Of a stretch of 46,265 nucleotides of DNA, positions 8,292-16,200 are shown one piece after another. The notes under the pieces were generated by a model, which was not told where the DNA came from, did no database searches, and saw only the letters and a program-made list of their open reading frames with translations. Every line of letters starts with the position of its first letter. Position 1 is the stretch's first letter. Both the position numbers and the translations under genes were made by a program. Origin of the DNA: Candidatus Nitrotoga sp. CP45 (GTDB taxonomy: Bacteria > Pseudomonadota > Gammaproteobacteria > Burkholderiales > Gallionellaceae); NCBI GenBank assembly GCA_945874105.1, contig CAMCFJ010000023.1:1-46265 (forward strand). Direction: 5' to 3'.

Positions 8292-8360
8292 AGCGGAACA
8301 CTTAAAGTCACAAATAACTGCTTGTACTAGGTTCAATTTTACAGCATATACAGATAATAA

Positions 8361-9842
8361 TTAGTCCATTACAGAAAAAATGACTCCTACTGCTTTCCAT
8401 TCTTTGATCTCTGCCTGTAACGCAGCTTCTGTGAGCGGATTTTGCTCAATCCATTTTGTATCAAGTTTAATGCGATACTCATTGCCGCTTCTTTTCAATT
8501 GTATTTTAGGCAAAGTCACATCCATGCGACTACGACAAAACAAAACCGCCAGACGCAATGCTAATATTGCGCTCCAATCTTGTATTTTCCCCGATAATTT
8601 TTGCACGTTGGAAAGCGACCCGCGTTGCGCTCTAACCAGCAACCCAAGCTGAGACTGCTCCATTTTAGAAAAACCTGGCATATCAGCGTTTTCCAAAATG
8701 TAAGCTGCATGTTTGTGATAACCGCCATGTGCGATGGAAATACCTATTTCATGCAACCTGGCCGCCCATTGCAACTGCTGTTGCACCGCGTCAACATCAA
8801 CGTCAAAGCCCTGCTCCACTTGTTTGAAAAGCGACAGTGATAAATCCTCAACACGCTTGGCTTGTAATGGATCAATATGGTAGCGCCGCATGAATTGGCT
8901 CACAGTGAGATCGCGTATATCCTGATGATGCAAACGACCCAACAGGTCATATAACACCCCTTCTTTCAGGGCGGCGCTCGCTATGCTCATATGCTGAATA
9001 TTCAATTCAGTGAAAACTGCCGACATGATGGCGAATCCACCAGGCAGGACAGGAATGCGATCAGGTTTCAGCCCAAGCGTCTCCAGCCGCTTGCATTCTC
9101 CTGCTTTCAGTAACATGGAACGCAGTTTTGCCAACCCCTCTGCCGTTATACCTTCTTTGCACCAATCATTTTGCTTTAACAAATCTGCCAATGCACGTAC
9201 GGTGCCAGATGACCCGATCGCTTCTTGCCAATTGCCGCTGGAAAAATCAAAACGAATTGTTTGCAACTCCATGCGCGCAGCGAGTTCCGCTTGCTGCATG
9301 GCATCTTTGGTAATTTTACCGTCACCAAAAAACCGCTTGCTATAGCTAACGCAGCCCATATACAAGCTTTCCATTCGAAGCGGTTCCAATCCCTTGCCAA
9401 TCACGCATTCGGTAGAACCACCGCCGATATCAACCACCAATCTATGATTTCGCGATGGCGGCATGCAATGTGCCACGCCCAGATAAATTAGCCGCGCCTC
9501 TTCTCGACCAGCGACTATTTCGATCGGAAATCCCAAGGCATCTTCTGCTTGTTCAAGAAAAGCGGGGGCATTTTTAGCCAGCCTGAAAGTATTTGTACCC
9601 ACCGCCCTTACAGCATGGCTGGGCAAGCCGCGCAAACGCTCGCCAAAACGCTTGAGGCATGCAAGGGCACGTAGTTGGGATTCGTCATCCAGGAAATTGT
9701 CCGGCGTTAACCCCGCAGCCAGACGAACTGTTTCTCTCAAGGAATCGAGTGGATATATCTGATCTTCCACCACTCGCGCGACTTGCAGCCGGAAGCTATT
9801 GGAACCCAAATCCACTGCGGCAATAGTATCGTATGCTTGCAC
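8361..9842 (-). CDS. ppx: Exopolyphosphatase (Ppx/GppA family)
   Basis: The protein has 493 residues, near the usual Ppx length. The actin-like ATPase fold is shown by DLGSNSFRL (11-19), the AGREEAR segment with the likely catalytic Glu (114/115) and VVDIGGGSTE (136-145). A C-terminal HD-type helical domain contains RLHEIGISIAHGGYHKHAAYI. Family members remove terminal phosphates from polyphosphate or hydrolyse pppGpp; Ppx is the likelier role because ppk1 and phoU lie nearby. Translation starts at GTG (9840-9842) after an AGG ribosome site. It is transcribed away from phoU, downstream of the histone-tail gene at 10408 with a ~100 bp gap. Ppx and GppA cannot be fully separated by eye. Confidence 0.92.
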   Translation of the reverse strand: MQAYDTIAAVDLGSNSFRLQVARVVEDQIYPLDSLRETVRLAAGLTPDNFLDDESQLRALACLKRFGERLRGLPSHAVRAVGTNTFRLAKNAPAFLEQAEDALGFPIEIVAGREEARLIYLGVAHCMPPSRNHRLVVDIGGGSTECVIGKGLEPLRMESLYMGCVSYSKRFFGDGKITKDAMQQAELAARMELQTIRFDFSSGNWQEAIGSSGTVRALADLLKQNDWCKEGITAEGLAKLRSMLLKAGECKRLETLGLKPDRIPVLPGGFAIMSAVFTELNIQHMSIASAALKEGVLYDLLGRLHHQDIRDLTVSQFMRRYHIDPLQAKRVEDLSLSLFKQVEQGFDVDVDAVQQQLQWAARLHEIGISIAHGGYHKHAAYILENADMPGFSKMEQSQLGLLVRAQRGSLSNVQKLSGKIQDWSAILALRLAVLFCRSRMDVTLPKIQLKRSGNEYRIKLDTKWIEQNPLTEAALQAEIKEWKAVGVIFSVMD

Positions 9843-9946
9843 AGTAATTACCTATCAATACGAGGTTAGCCACATACTCGGCAATGTGACAAAACCCTCT
9901 GAACAACGACACGTCGCATGGAACAAAAGAACATCATGACACCCAC

Positions 9947-10408
9947 TCAATGTTTAGGTGGCCGGCCTGTTTTGAGTATTTCCACTCGCCCTACAACATT
10001 AACCAATTCAGGATCAGACAGCTTTAACAAGCAAACCAAACCTGCTCGCAGCAATTCACTTTTCTTCACATGAACACCAACCGACAGGCACTTCTTCTTT
10101 AATGCGGCGAATTGCGAGTACTCATTTTCCGGCATGCTGAAACTATCACGCACCATTTTAATTTTTTTAGGCTTATCTGCCTTTGATAACTTCTCAGCTC
10201 TAACTGTTTTTGTAGGTGTTACAGCAGTCTTTGCGACAGAATTCTTAATTGCCACTTTAGTCGCCACCTTTGCAGGAGTCACTGCTTTGGCTGTTGATGC
10301 AGGCTTGGCCCTAATATTTGCAACCACTTTAGTTGGCAATGATCCCGTAGCAGCTTTAGGCTTGGCTGCAGGTTTGGCTTTAACAGTATTTTTTGCTTTT
10401 GTAGTCAT
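9947..10408 (-). CDS. Lys/Ala-rich tail plus ribbon-helix-helix-like DNA-binding protein
   Basis: The protein has ~153 residues in two parts. Residues 1-85 are a low-complexity Lys/Ala/Thr/Val/Pro stretch (AKPAAKPKAA-type repeats), like histone H1 tails and the nucleoid proteins AlgP and PhaF. Residues ~88-153 look like a ribbon-helix-helix fold: a strand RDSFSMP, helix EYSQFAALKKKCLSVG, then KKSELLRAGLVCLLKL. The C terminus KTGRPPKH resembles an AT-hook. The ATG at 10408 follows a GGAGCG ribosome site; a longer frame would use TTG at 10420. It sits between ppx and the divergent phoU. AlgP-type proteins are known to associate with polyphosphate granules and the nucleoid, so a similar role is an inference from composition and context only. 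Confidence 0.8.
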   Translation of the reverse strand: MTTKAKNTVKAKPAAKPKAATGSLPTKVVANIRAKPASTAKAVTPAKVATKVAIKNSVAKTAVTPTKTVRAEKLSKADKPKKIKMVRDSFSMPENEYSQFAALKKKCLSVGVHVKKSELLRAGLVCLLKLSDPELVNVVGRVEILKTGRPPKH

Positions 10409-10608
10409 GGCTCGCTCCAAATTAAATGAGAATTTAAAAAAATGCTACCCGTGCAGGTTAGCATGACAATGCTATATCATAAAGATATAAACGGTTTATA
10501 TCAATATAAAAACACGAGCGACAATCTGGCTTCATTTCGTCAAATCGTCATAGAGCGGACGTAATGCCAAAGAAAAACACAATCCGAGTCAAGCATTTGT
10601 TGCTTTAC

Positions 10609-10626
10609 CTGTAACAAAATCGTCAC
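10609..10626 (+). promoter_or_regulatory. Possible Pho box upstream of phoU
   Basis: CTGTAACAAAATCGTCAC agrees with the PhoB consensus (two CTGTCAT-like 7-mers, 11 bp period) at 12 of 18 positions, and each half keeps its core. It lies 51 bp before the phoU ATG, a fitting place for PhoB control. Confidence 0.45.
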
Positions 10627-10676
10627 AAAGAGCGAGTAGTATCACCACAAACTTCTATCCAAAAAGGATCTCAATC

Positions 10677-11384
10677 ATGATCTCCACTGAACATACCTCC
10701 AAGCAATTTGATGCCGAACTGGATGCGGTGAGGGCGCAAGTATTGCAAATGGGTGGATTGGTGGAAAGTCAGATACGGCTCGCTATTGAGGCGCTGATTA
10801 GTGACGATGTAGCGCTAATGGAGCGCGTTATTAACGATGATCATCGCATTAACGCGTTGGAAGTACAAATTGACGAAAGCTGTAGCCAGATTATTGCTCT
10901 CCGCCAGCCTGCCGCAGGTGACTTACGCATGGTGCTGACGGTGGTCAAGACTATCACTGACCTTGAGCGTATTGGCGATGAGGCGGCAAAAATAGCACGC
11001 ATGGGCAAATTGGTATCGCAGAAGAAAAGTCTTATCCTGCCACGTTATACGGAGATCAAGCTAATCGCCGAACTGGCTCTGGACATGCTACACAAATCAC
11101 TGGATGCCTTTGCTCGTCTTGATCTTATCCTTACTGCCCAGGTGGTGCGCCAGGATGAGTTGATCGATGAAGAATTCCGCTCCATCATGCGCTATCTCAT
11201 CACCTACATGATGGAAGACCCGCGCACCATCTCCATTGCGCTGGAAATTCTGTTCATCGCCAAGGCCATCGAACGTATCGGTGATCATGCCAAGAACATG
11301 TCCGAATATGTGGTTTATATGATCAAGGGCAAGGACGTGCGCCATGTCACCGTGGAAGAAATTGAGCGCGAAGTTTTAGGGTGA
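10677..11384 (+). CDS. phoU: Phosphate-signalling protein PhoU
   Basis: The protein has 235 residues, the standard length. It shows the two repeated three-helix bundles with the metal-binding E-x3-D signatures: DLRMVLTVVKTITDLERIGDEAA near 82-104 and FIAKAIERIGDHAKNMSEYV near 193-212. PhoU represses the PhoR/PhoB response through the Pst transporter and limits polyphosphate accumulation. No pst or phoBR genes are in the window, so this phoU stands apart from the usual operon and is grouped with polyphosphate genes. An AAGGA ribosome site precedes the ATG, and a possible Pho box lies 51 bp upstream. It is followed by the acyltransferase gene 19 bp downstream, so the two may be co-transcribed. 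Confidence 0.94.
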   Translation: MISTEHTSKQFDAELDAVRAQVLQMGGLVESQIRLAIEALISDDVALMERVINDDHRINALEVQIDESCSQIIALRQPAAGDLRMVLTVVKTITDLERIGDEAAKIARMGKLVSQKKSLILPRYTEIKLIAELALDMLHKSLDAFARLDLILTAQVVRQDELIDEEFRSIMRYLITYMMEDPRTISIALEILFIAKAIERIGDHAKNMSEYVVYMIKGKDVRHVTVEEIEREVLG

Positions 11385-11403
11385 TTTGCCAGGACGAAAT
11401 AAC

Positions 11404-12234
11404 ATGACCATCATAAACCCCACATCTAACAGCTGCGAAACGCCACATCAAGCACAGCAATTGACCAGCATCCCAACTGCCTGCTTCCGAGGCTTGCGCA
11501 TAGTGATCCATATAATTTATGGAATGCTACTTGTCAGTGTTTTTCCGTTGCTGAACAAATCAATTCAACAGCATATCGTTCAATACTGGTCACGCAAATT
11601 TCTGGATTTACTACACGTTGGTTTGGAAACGTATGGTTGTTATCATCACGCAACTTCGCAGGGCCGCCTGATTGTTGCCAACCATATCTCCTGGCTGGAT
11701 GCTGTTGCCATGAACGCAGTGCTTCCGGCATATTTTGTCGCCAAATCTGAAGTTGGCGATTGGCCGTTCCTGGGCTGGATATTGCACCGAATTCACACCC
11801 TGTTTATTAAGCGTGACATCCGACAGGAGACAGTACGCATTAACAGCCAAGTTAGAGGAATACTGGAACAGGGAGATCGTATCGCCATATTCCCGGAAGG
11901 CACTTCCACCGATGGCACTAAACCGGGCCATTTTCATTCGTCGCTACTGCAAGGCTCTGTTGATATTGGATCCCCTATTTGCCCGGTTGCTATCCGCTAT
12001 CATGATGGCACTGGCAGGGCTAATGGCGATGCAGCTTTTATAGACGACATGACATTTATCGAGTCACTATGGAAAATTCTGTGCAGCCCTTCCCTGCATG
12101 TGACTCTAGTTTATTTACCTGCAATCACATGCACGGGGAAAAACCGTCGTATGCTGGCCTCAGAGGCACGAGAAGCAATCCATGCGACCCTGACCAATCT
12201 TTCATCCAACCATGCCAGCCATATAACGGAATAG
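11404..12234 (+). CDS. PlsC-type acyltransferase (possibly OlsA-like)
   Basis: The 276-residue protein has the glycerolphosphate acyltransferase hallmarks: motif I NHISWLDA with catalytic His94 and Asp99, and motif III FPEGT (163-167). One hydrophobic segment near the N terminus (about 33-52) suggests an inner-membrane anchor. The reaction would move an acyl group to lysophosphatidate (PlsC) or to lyso-ornithine lipid (OlsA). An OlsB-like gene follows at 12599 with only a MITE between, which favours ornithine-lipid synthesis but does not prove it. The frame opens at a TTG (11386); I chose the ATG at 11404, which has an AGGA ribosome site. It follows phoU by 19 bp. Confidence 0.85.
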   Translation: MTIINPTSNSCETPHQAQQLTSIPTACFRGLRIVIHIIYGMLLVSVFPLLNKSIQQHIVQYWSRKFLDLLHVGLETYGCYHHATSQGRLIVANHISWLDAVAMNAVLPAYFVAKSEVGDWPFLGWILHRIHTLFIKRDIRQETVRINSQVRGILEQGDRIAIFPEGTSTDGTKPGHFHSSLLQGSVDIGSPICPVAIRYHDGTGRANGDAAFIDDMTFIESLWKILCSPSLHVTLVYLPAITCTGKNRRMLASEAREAIHATLTNLSSNHASHITE

Positions 12235-12245
12235 CGTCACAATCG

Positions 12246-12434
12246 CTAGTATCACGACCTGTTAATTGCGAAAACCCTCTCTCCAACTCTCTCCCGCAAG
12301 CGGGAGAGAGGGTGATCGTCCCCTCCCCCGCTTGCGGGGGAGGGTTAGGGAGAGGGTAATTACCGCAACTCAACTGCCATGCTGCGGGTAAGTCCAAAAC
12401 AATATGTTTCGTTATTTACGATTTGCAATACTAG
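12246..12434 (+). repeat. MITE copy 3 (short type, complete)
   Basis: It runs from CTAGTATCACGACCTG to ATTTGCAATACTAG. It lacks the ~35 bp GCATGGTGTG...TTACG segment of the long type. Both hairpins are perfect (CCCGCAAGCGGG, and CCCCCGCTTGCGGGGG with a compensated extra C/G pair). It separates the two acyltransferase genes. Confidence 0.92.
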
Positions 12435-12598
12435 CGTCATCTTGCAGTTGAACCACCCCGCTGTTGCTCAACACGGGTTTCACTCCAGAAATTTCGCAGT
12501 CAAATAACGCGCACATTTCATCAATTCTTAATCTCCCTGTAATTCTTCTGCAACAAGCCACCGCTAATCTTGTCTTTATCCCACACATGGAGACAACG

Positions 12599-13348
12599 AT
12601 GTTAAATCTTAACCAAAAACAGCACCTGCCGCATAACCAGCTTACCCTCAGCATGGCTAGAACCGACTCGGAAATTGAGGAAGCGCAACGTCTGAGATAT
12701 AAAGTATTTGCTGAAGAAATGGGTGCCAGTCTGGCCAGCGCACATGAAGGACTTGATCGTGACATTTTCGACCCTTATTGCGATCATTTGCTGGTTCGCG
12801 ATAACAGCACCAACAAAGTAATCGGTACCTATCGAATATTACCCCCCGACCGCGCTCGAACCATCTGTGGCTACTACGCAGAATCCGAGTTTGACCTGAC
12901 GCGCTTGGATCACCTGCGCGACCGCATGGTTGAAGTCGGCCGTTCCTGCGTGCATTCAAATTACCGCGATGGCGCGACCATCGCCCGACTCTGGAGTGGT
13001 CTCGCTGACTACATGCACAAGAACAACCATGAATATCTGATTGGTTGCGCCAGCATCAGCATGAACGATGGAGGGCATTGCGCAGCCAGCATTTTTAAAA
13101 AATTGAACACGCTTTATGCGGCACCCGCTGAATATCGCGTATTTCCCCGCTGTCCGTTGCCGCTTGAGGCACTGGACAGCACACTGGACGTCAAGATCCC
13201 TCCGCTTATTAAAGGCTATCTACGCTTGGGCGCATACATCGGCGGCGAACCTGCCTGGGATCCGGATTTCAACACCGCCGACTTATTCATCTTGTTGCCC
13301 ATGTCCAGGCTAAACAAAAAATATGCCAAACATTTTATCCGCCCATAG
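12599..13348 (+). CDS. GNAT-fold N-acyltransferase, OlsB/COG3176 'hemolysin-like'
   Basis: The 249-residue protein fits the OlsB/COG3176 family: LRYKVFAEEMGA near the N terminus, a DPYCDHLLVRD segment, then VIGTYRILPP, VEVGRSCVHSNYRDG and LIGCASIS. In this family OlsB joins 3-hydroxyacyl-ACP to ornithine to give lyso-ornithine lipid; other members are N-acyl amino acid synthases. The frame stays open to 12464, but the ATG at 12599 has a GGAGA ribosome site at the right distance and begins next to the domain. The PlsC-like gene upstream could supply the second acylation. The phosphate-related neighbours fit phosphorus-free lipid synthesis, which is an inference. Confidence 0.8.
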   Translation: MLNLNQKQHLPHNQLTLSMARTDSEIEEAQRLRYKVFAEEMGASLASAHEGLDRDIFDPYCDHLLVRDNSTNKVIGTYRILPPDRARTICGYYAESEFDLTRLDHLRDRMVEVGRSCVHSNYRDGATIARLWSGLADYMHKNNHEYLIGCASISMNDGGHCAASIFKKLNTLYAAPAEYRVFPRCPLPLEALDSTLDVKIPPLIKGYLRLGAYIGGEPAWDPDFNTADLFILLPMSRLNKKYAKHFIRP

Positions 13349-13691
13349 ACGACAACCACAGTTCTTGCTGCTCCGTTTGCGACAGACTTGGCGAGGTTTG
13401 CCATATATTGGACTACAGCATGGCGTTGTTGAATCCTTCAGAATTTAGCCAAAGACACCACCACATTTCATCTTTTTTCTAGACTTTGACGAACGCCGGC
13501 ATGCATTAATTTGTCATTTCGTGGCCATACGATGCAGCCCTGTCTGCGCCAGCCAGTGGGTAGACGCCACCTTCGCGAGGTGCCCTACACTAGTTTCGAG
13601 TGGCCTGAGTGGCTATACTTCTGTGACCTCGCTTTCAAACTCCATGTTTCACCGCATGTTACCCCAAGGCATTTTATTATCTACCGCGCCC
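13349..13691. other. Intergenic stretch before the CYTH-CHAD gene
   Basis: There are ~340 bp with no gene I can support. The CYTH-CHAD frame remains open back to 13521, but that extension (Ser/Cys-rich, no domain) looks non-coding. TTGACG near 13484 could be a -35 site, but its partner is poorly spaced. Confidence 0.4.
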
Positions 13692-15179
13692 ATGCCCACA
13701 GAAATCGAGCTGAAACTGACCATATATCCGGCACATGTCGGGCGCTTGCGGCGCCATCCTGTGCTGGAAACATTGGTGCAGGACAAACCTCGCCGCCACA
13801 AGCTCCACAACGTTTATTTTGATACGCCCGAGCAGGATTTGCTGCGAGCGGGCTTTGCCCTCCGCTTGCGCCGAATAAGCGGGCGCTGGGTGCAGACGGT
13901 TAAGGGTGGCGGGAGCGCGGAGGGAGGACTGCACCAGCGCAACGAGTGGGAATGGCCGGTGCTAAGCGGGAAGCCCGAACCGGCGCCGAGGACTGCGCCT
14001 GACCTCGCACAACTATTGACGCCCGAGTTGCTGGCGCGGTTGCGCCCGCTGTTTGTTACTGATTTCTGGCGCACTGCCTGGCAGCTCCGAACAGCGCAGG
14101 GGGCCGAAATCGAACTGGCGCTGGATCAGGGCAAGGTGCATGCGGGCGACAGGTGCCAACCTATCAGCGAAGTGGAACTCGAACTCAAGGCGGGCGAGAC
14201 GGCGAGCCTGTTCGAGGTAGCTCTGGCCATCCAGAAACAAGTGCCGCTCTGGGTAGAAGACCTAAGCAAGGGTCAGCGCGGCTATTTGCTATGCAGCGGA
14301 GAAACGCCGCCACCGCGCATGGCGCAGCACGTGGCGCTGTCGCCGGAGATGCCGATTGCACAAGCGTTTCAGCGCATTGCCGGGGAATGCCTCGCGCAGC
14401 TCCAGGGAAACGTGGCGGAACTGGGGCAAGACCCGGAATACCTGCACCAGGCGCGCGTCGCGGTGAGAAGATTGCGTTCGGCGCTGAGCCTGTTTGGTGT
14501 CGTGCTTCCCGAGACGTTCGCCGATGTCGTGAAGGAGTTGCGCTGGCTCATGGGCTACCTGGGGCCAGCTCGGGACTGGGACATATTCGTTACCCAAACG
14601 CTGGCGCAGATTGCTGAACAGCTGCCCGACAGTCGAGCGCTGGCAAGGTTCCAGGCGAATGCCGCCGAATTGCGCGATGCCCACCGACTGGCAGCACTCG
14701 AGGCCATCCTGTCGCAGCGCTACACCACATTGATACTAACGCTCGGCTTTCAACTCGCGTGCCAGGCAGAACCTCCAGGAGAATCCGTTACGCTTGGCGA
14801 ATTTGCCACGCGGACTCTCACCCGACAACATAAACACGTGCGCCGCAAAGGTCAGCGCCACGCTGCGCTGAATACGGGTAAACGTCATGCGCTGCGTATT
14901 GCCGCCAAGAAGCTGCGCTACGCGGCGGAATTTTTTGCTGGCATCTACCCGCATAAGCGCGCGCGTCTCTACCTCGCGGCACTGGCTGCGCTGCAGGATG
15001 TGCTCGGCGCACTGAACGACGCTGCAGTCACGCAGCGGCTGCTCACCGAACTGCCTGCACCGCGCGGGCAGGCGGCTGGCATCGTCAGCAGATGGACAAC
15101 CTGCTCCAGCCAAGTAAGCTTGCAACAATTTCATCAGGCGTGGCGGAATTTCACGCTGCAGAAGGTATTCTGGAAATAA
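13692..15179 (+). CDS. CYTH-CHAD domain protein (inorganic triphosphatase-like)
   Basis: The 495-residue protein has two domains. CYTH (about 1-205) starts with the ExExK signature E4-I-E6-L-K8 and has YFDTP, LRLRR and EVELELK strands of the triphosphate tunnel fold. CHAD (about 222-480) carries the conserved basic helices HQARVAVRRLRS (His252) and LRIAAKKLRYAAEFF. CYTH domains hydrolyse tripolyphosphate or related substrates, while CHAD domains bind polyphosphate and target granules in other bacteria. The ATG at 13692 was chosen because CYTH begins there; no strong ribosome site is visible and the frame is open to 13521. Base composition is richer in GC than its neighbours. It stands 76 bp before sixA. 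Confidence 0.9.
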   Translation: MPTEIELKLTIYPAHVGRLRRHPVLETLVQDKPRRHKLHNVYFDTPEQDLLRAGFALRLRRISGRWVQTVKGGGSAEGGLHQRNEWEWPVLSGKPEPAPRTAPDLAQLLTPELLARLRPLFVTDFWRTAWQLRTAQGAEIELALDQGKVHAGDRCQPISEVELELKAGETASLFEVALAIQKQVPLWVEDLSKGQRGYLLCSGETPPPRMAQHVALSPEMPIAQAFQRIAGECLAQLQGNVAELGQDPEYLHQARVAVRRLRSALSLFGVVLPETFADVVKELRWLMGYLGPARDWDIFVTQTLAQIAEQLPDSRALARFQANAAELRDAHRLAALEAILSQRYTTLILTLGFQLACQAEPPGESVTLGEFATRTLTRQHKHVRRKGQRHAALNTGKRHALRIAAKKLRYAAEFFAGIYPHKRARLYLAALAALQDVLGALNDAAVTQRLLTELPAPRGQAAGIVSRWTTCSSQVSLQQFHQAWRNFTLQKVFWK

Positions 15180-15255
15180 TGCGGCGTCTGGGGACAAATG
15201 TTATTGTTTCTTCACATCGCGTGGAGTGGCTGTTTAATCATCGGAGGACTGTGCT

Positions 15256-15708
15256 TTGGATCTGATTTTATGGCGGCATGCAGATGCCGAGGACGGCATG
15301 CTGGACGACGCACGCAAACTTACCGCAAAAGGCGAAAAACAGGCTCAACAGATGGGGCGATGGCTCAAATCCAATCTTCCAGAGGGTGCGCGCATTCTAG
15401 TCAGCCCGGCAAAGCGTGCGCAGCAGACGGCAAGCGCCCTGGGCCGGGAGTTCGAGACCACAAGAGAAGTCGGCACAGGAGCATCCGTCATATCGGTACT
15501 GGCTGCAGCAGGCTGGCCAAATGCCAAAGGTGCGGTGGTTGTGGTCGGCCATCAGCCAACCTTGGGACGCATAGCTGCTGCGTTGCTGTCGGGCGTCGAG
15601 GCTGACTGGAGCATCAAGAAGGGCAGCGTGTGGTGGTTTAGCAACCGCTTACACGATGACGAAAACCAAACCATACTGCGTGTGGTGATGTCGCCGGAAT
15701 TTCTTTAG
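15256..15708 (+). CDS. sixA: SixA-type phosphohistidine phosphatase
   Basis: The 150-residue protein is a short histidine phosphatase of the SixA type. The catalytic motif is RHADAED (LWRHADAE, His8), followed by LTAKGEKQAQQMG, the SPAKRAQQTA segment and the second catalytic His in VVVGHQPTLG. SixA removes phosphate from histidine phosphotransfer or PTS domains. Translation starts at TTG (15256-15258), since a GGAGG ribosome site lies 8 nt before it and the protein starts directly with the domain. It follows the CYTH-CHAD gene by 76 bp; the two often neighbour each other. Its substrate here is unknown. Confidence 0.88.
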   Translation: MDLILWRHADAEDGMLDDARKLTAKGEKQAQQMGRWLKSNLPEGARILVSPAKRAQQTASALGREFETTREVGTGASVISVLAAAGWPNAKGAVVVVGHQPTLGRIAAALLSGVEADWSIKKGSVWWFSNRLHDDENQTILRVVMSPEFL

Positions 15709-15803
15709 GTCATTAAGTCCATACCGCTTCTAAAAGCTCCGTTACTTATAATTTTCTTGACATGCACCCGTGTCACATCAGGTCGAAATGGCTCCCATTT
15801 GAC

Positions 15804-16027
15804 CTAGTATCGCAAATCGTAAATAACGAAACATATTGTTTTGGATTTACCCGCAGCATGGCAGTTGAGTTGCGGCAATTACCCTCTCCCTAACCCTCTC
15901 CCGTAAACGGGAGAGGGGACGGCCACCCTCTCTCCCGCTTGCGGGAGAGAGTTGGAGAGAGGGTTGACGTAACTGAGCATCACACCATGCAACGTAATGT
16001 TTCGCAATTGTCAGGTCGTGATGCTAG
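15804..16027 (-). repeat. MITE copy 4 (long type, complete, inverted)
   Basis: This is the longest and best copy at 224 bp. The left edge is CTAGTATCGCAAATCGTAAATA and the right edge, read inverted, is CTAGCATCACGACCTG. Terminal inverted repeats of ~32 bp are imperfect. The hairpins are CCCGTAAACGGG and CCCGCTTGCGGG. It lies in opposite orientation to the other five copies. Confidence 0.93.
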
Positions 16028-16107
16028 GCATTGAGTTCATCAACTGCTTGCAAATCTTTCTCTTTGAGTGCGCCCATATATTCTTGATGGGCAGATAAAA
16101 GTATTAT

Positions 16108-16134
16108 AAAAAAGGCCGCGTTATGCGGCCTTTT
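16108..16134. terminator. Rho-independent terminator, bidirectional
   Basis: AAAAAGGCCGC-GTTAT-GCGGCCTTTT forms a strong stem with A and T tracts on both sides. It lies downstream of the phytase-like gene on the minus strand and, from the plus side, beyond sixA and MITE copy 4. Confidence 0.85.
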
Positions 16135-16200
16135 CATTAATGCATATGCATCGGAAACCTAATATTTATTGGTTACCGAGCAGAAGATGGCATCTATCTA

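Larger units (their letters stand above)
7729..8360. other. Divergent-side intergenic stretch upstream of fimT, with MITE copy 2
   Basis: About 630 bp separate fimT from the end of ppx. It holds a short pilin-like leader frame (7749-7796), a pair of direct repeats (7856-7896), MITE copy 2 (8081-8291) and otherwise AT-rich sequence. The promoter of the pilin operon should lie here, but I cannot place it convincingly. Confidence 0.5.

Noticed and set aside
12464-12598. 45-codon N-terminal extension of the OlsB-like gene
   Set aside because: It has no conserved features, and the ATG at 12599 has a proper ribosome site and domain start.
12412-12765. Minus-strand frame ending SIANRK like fadE
   Set aside because: Its end is only the MITE terminus read in the same frame. 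The rest is the antisense of the OlsB-like gene.
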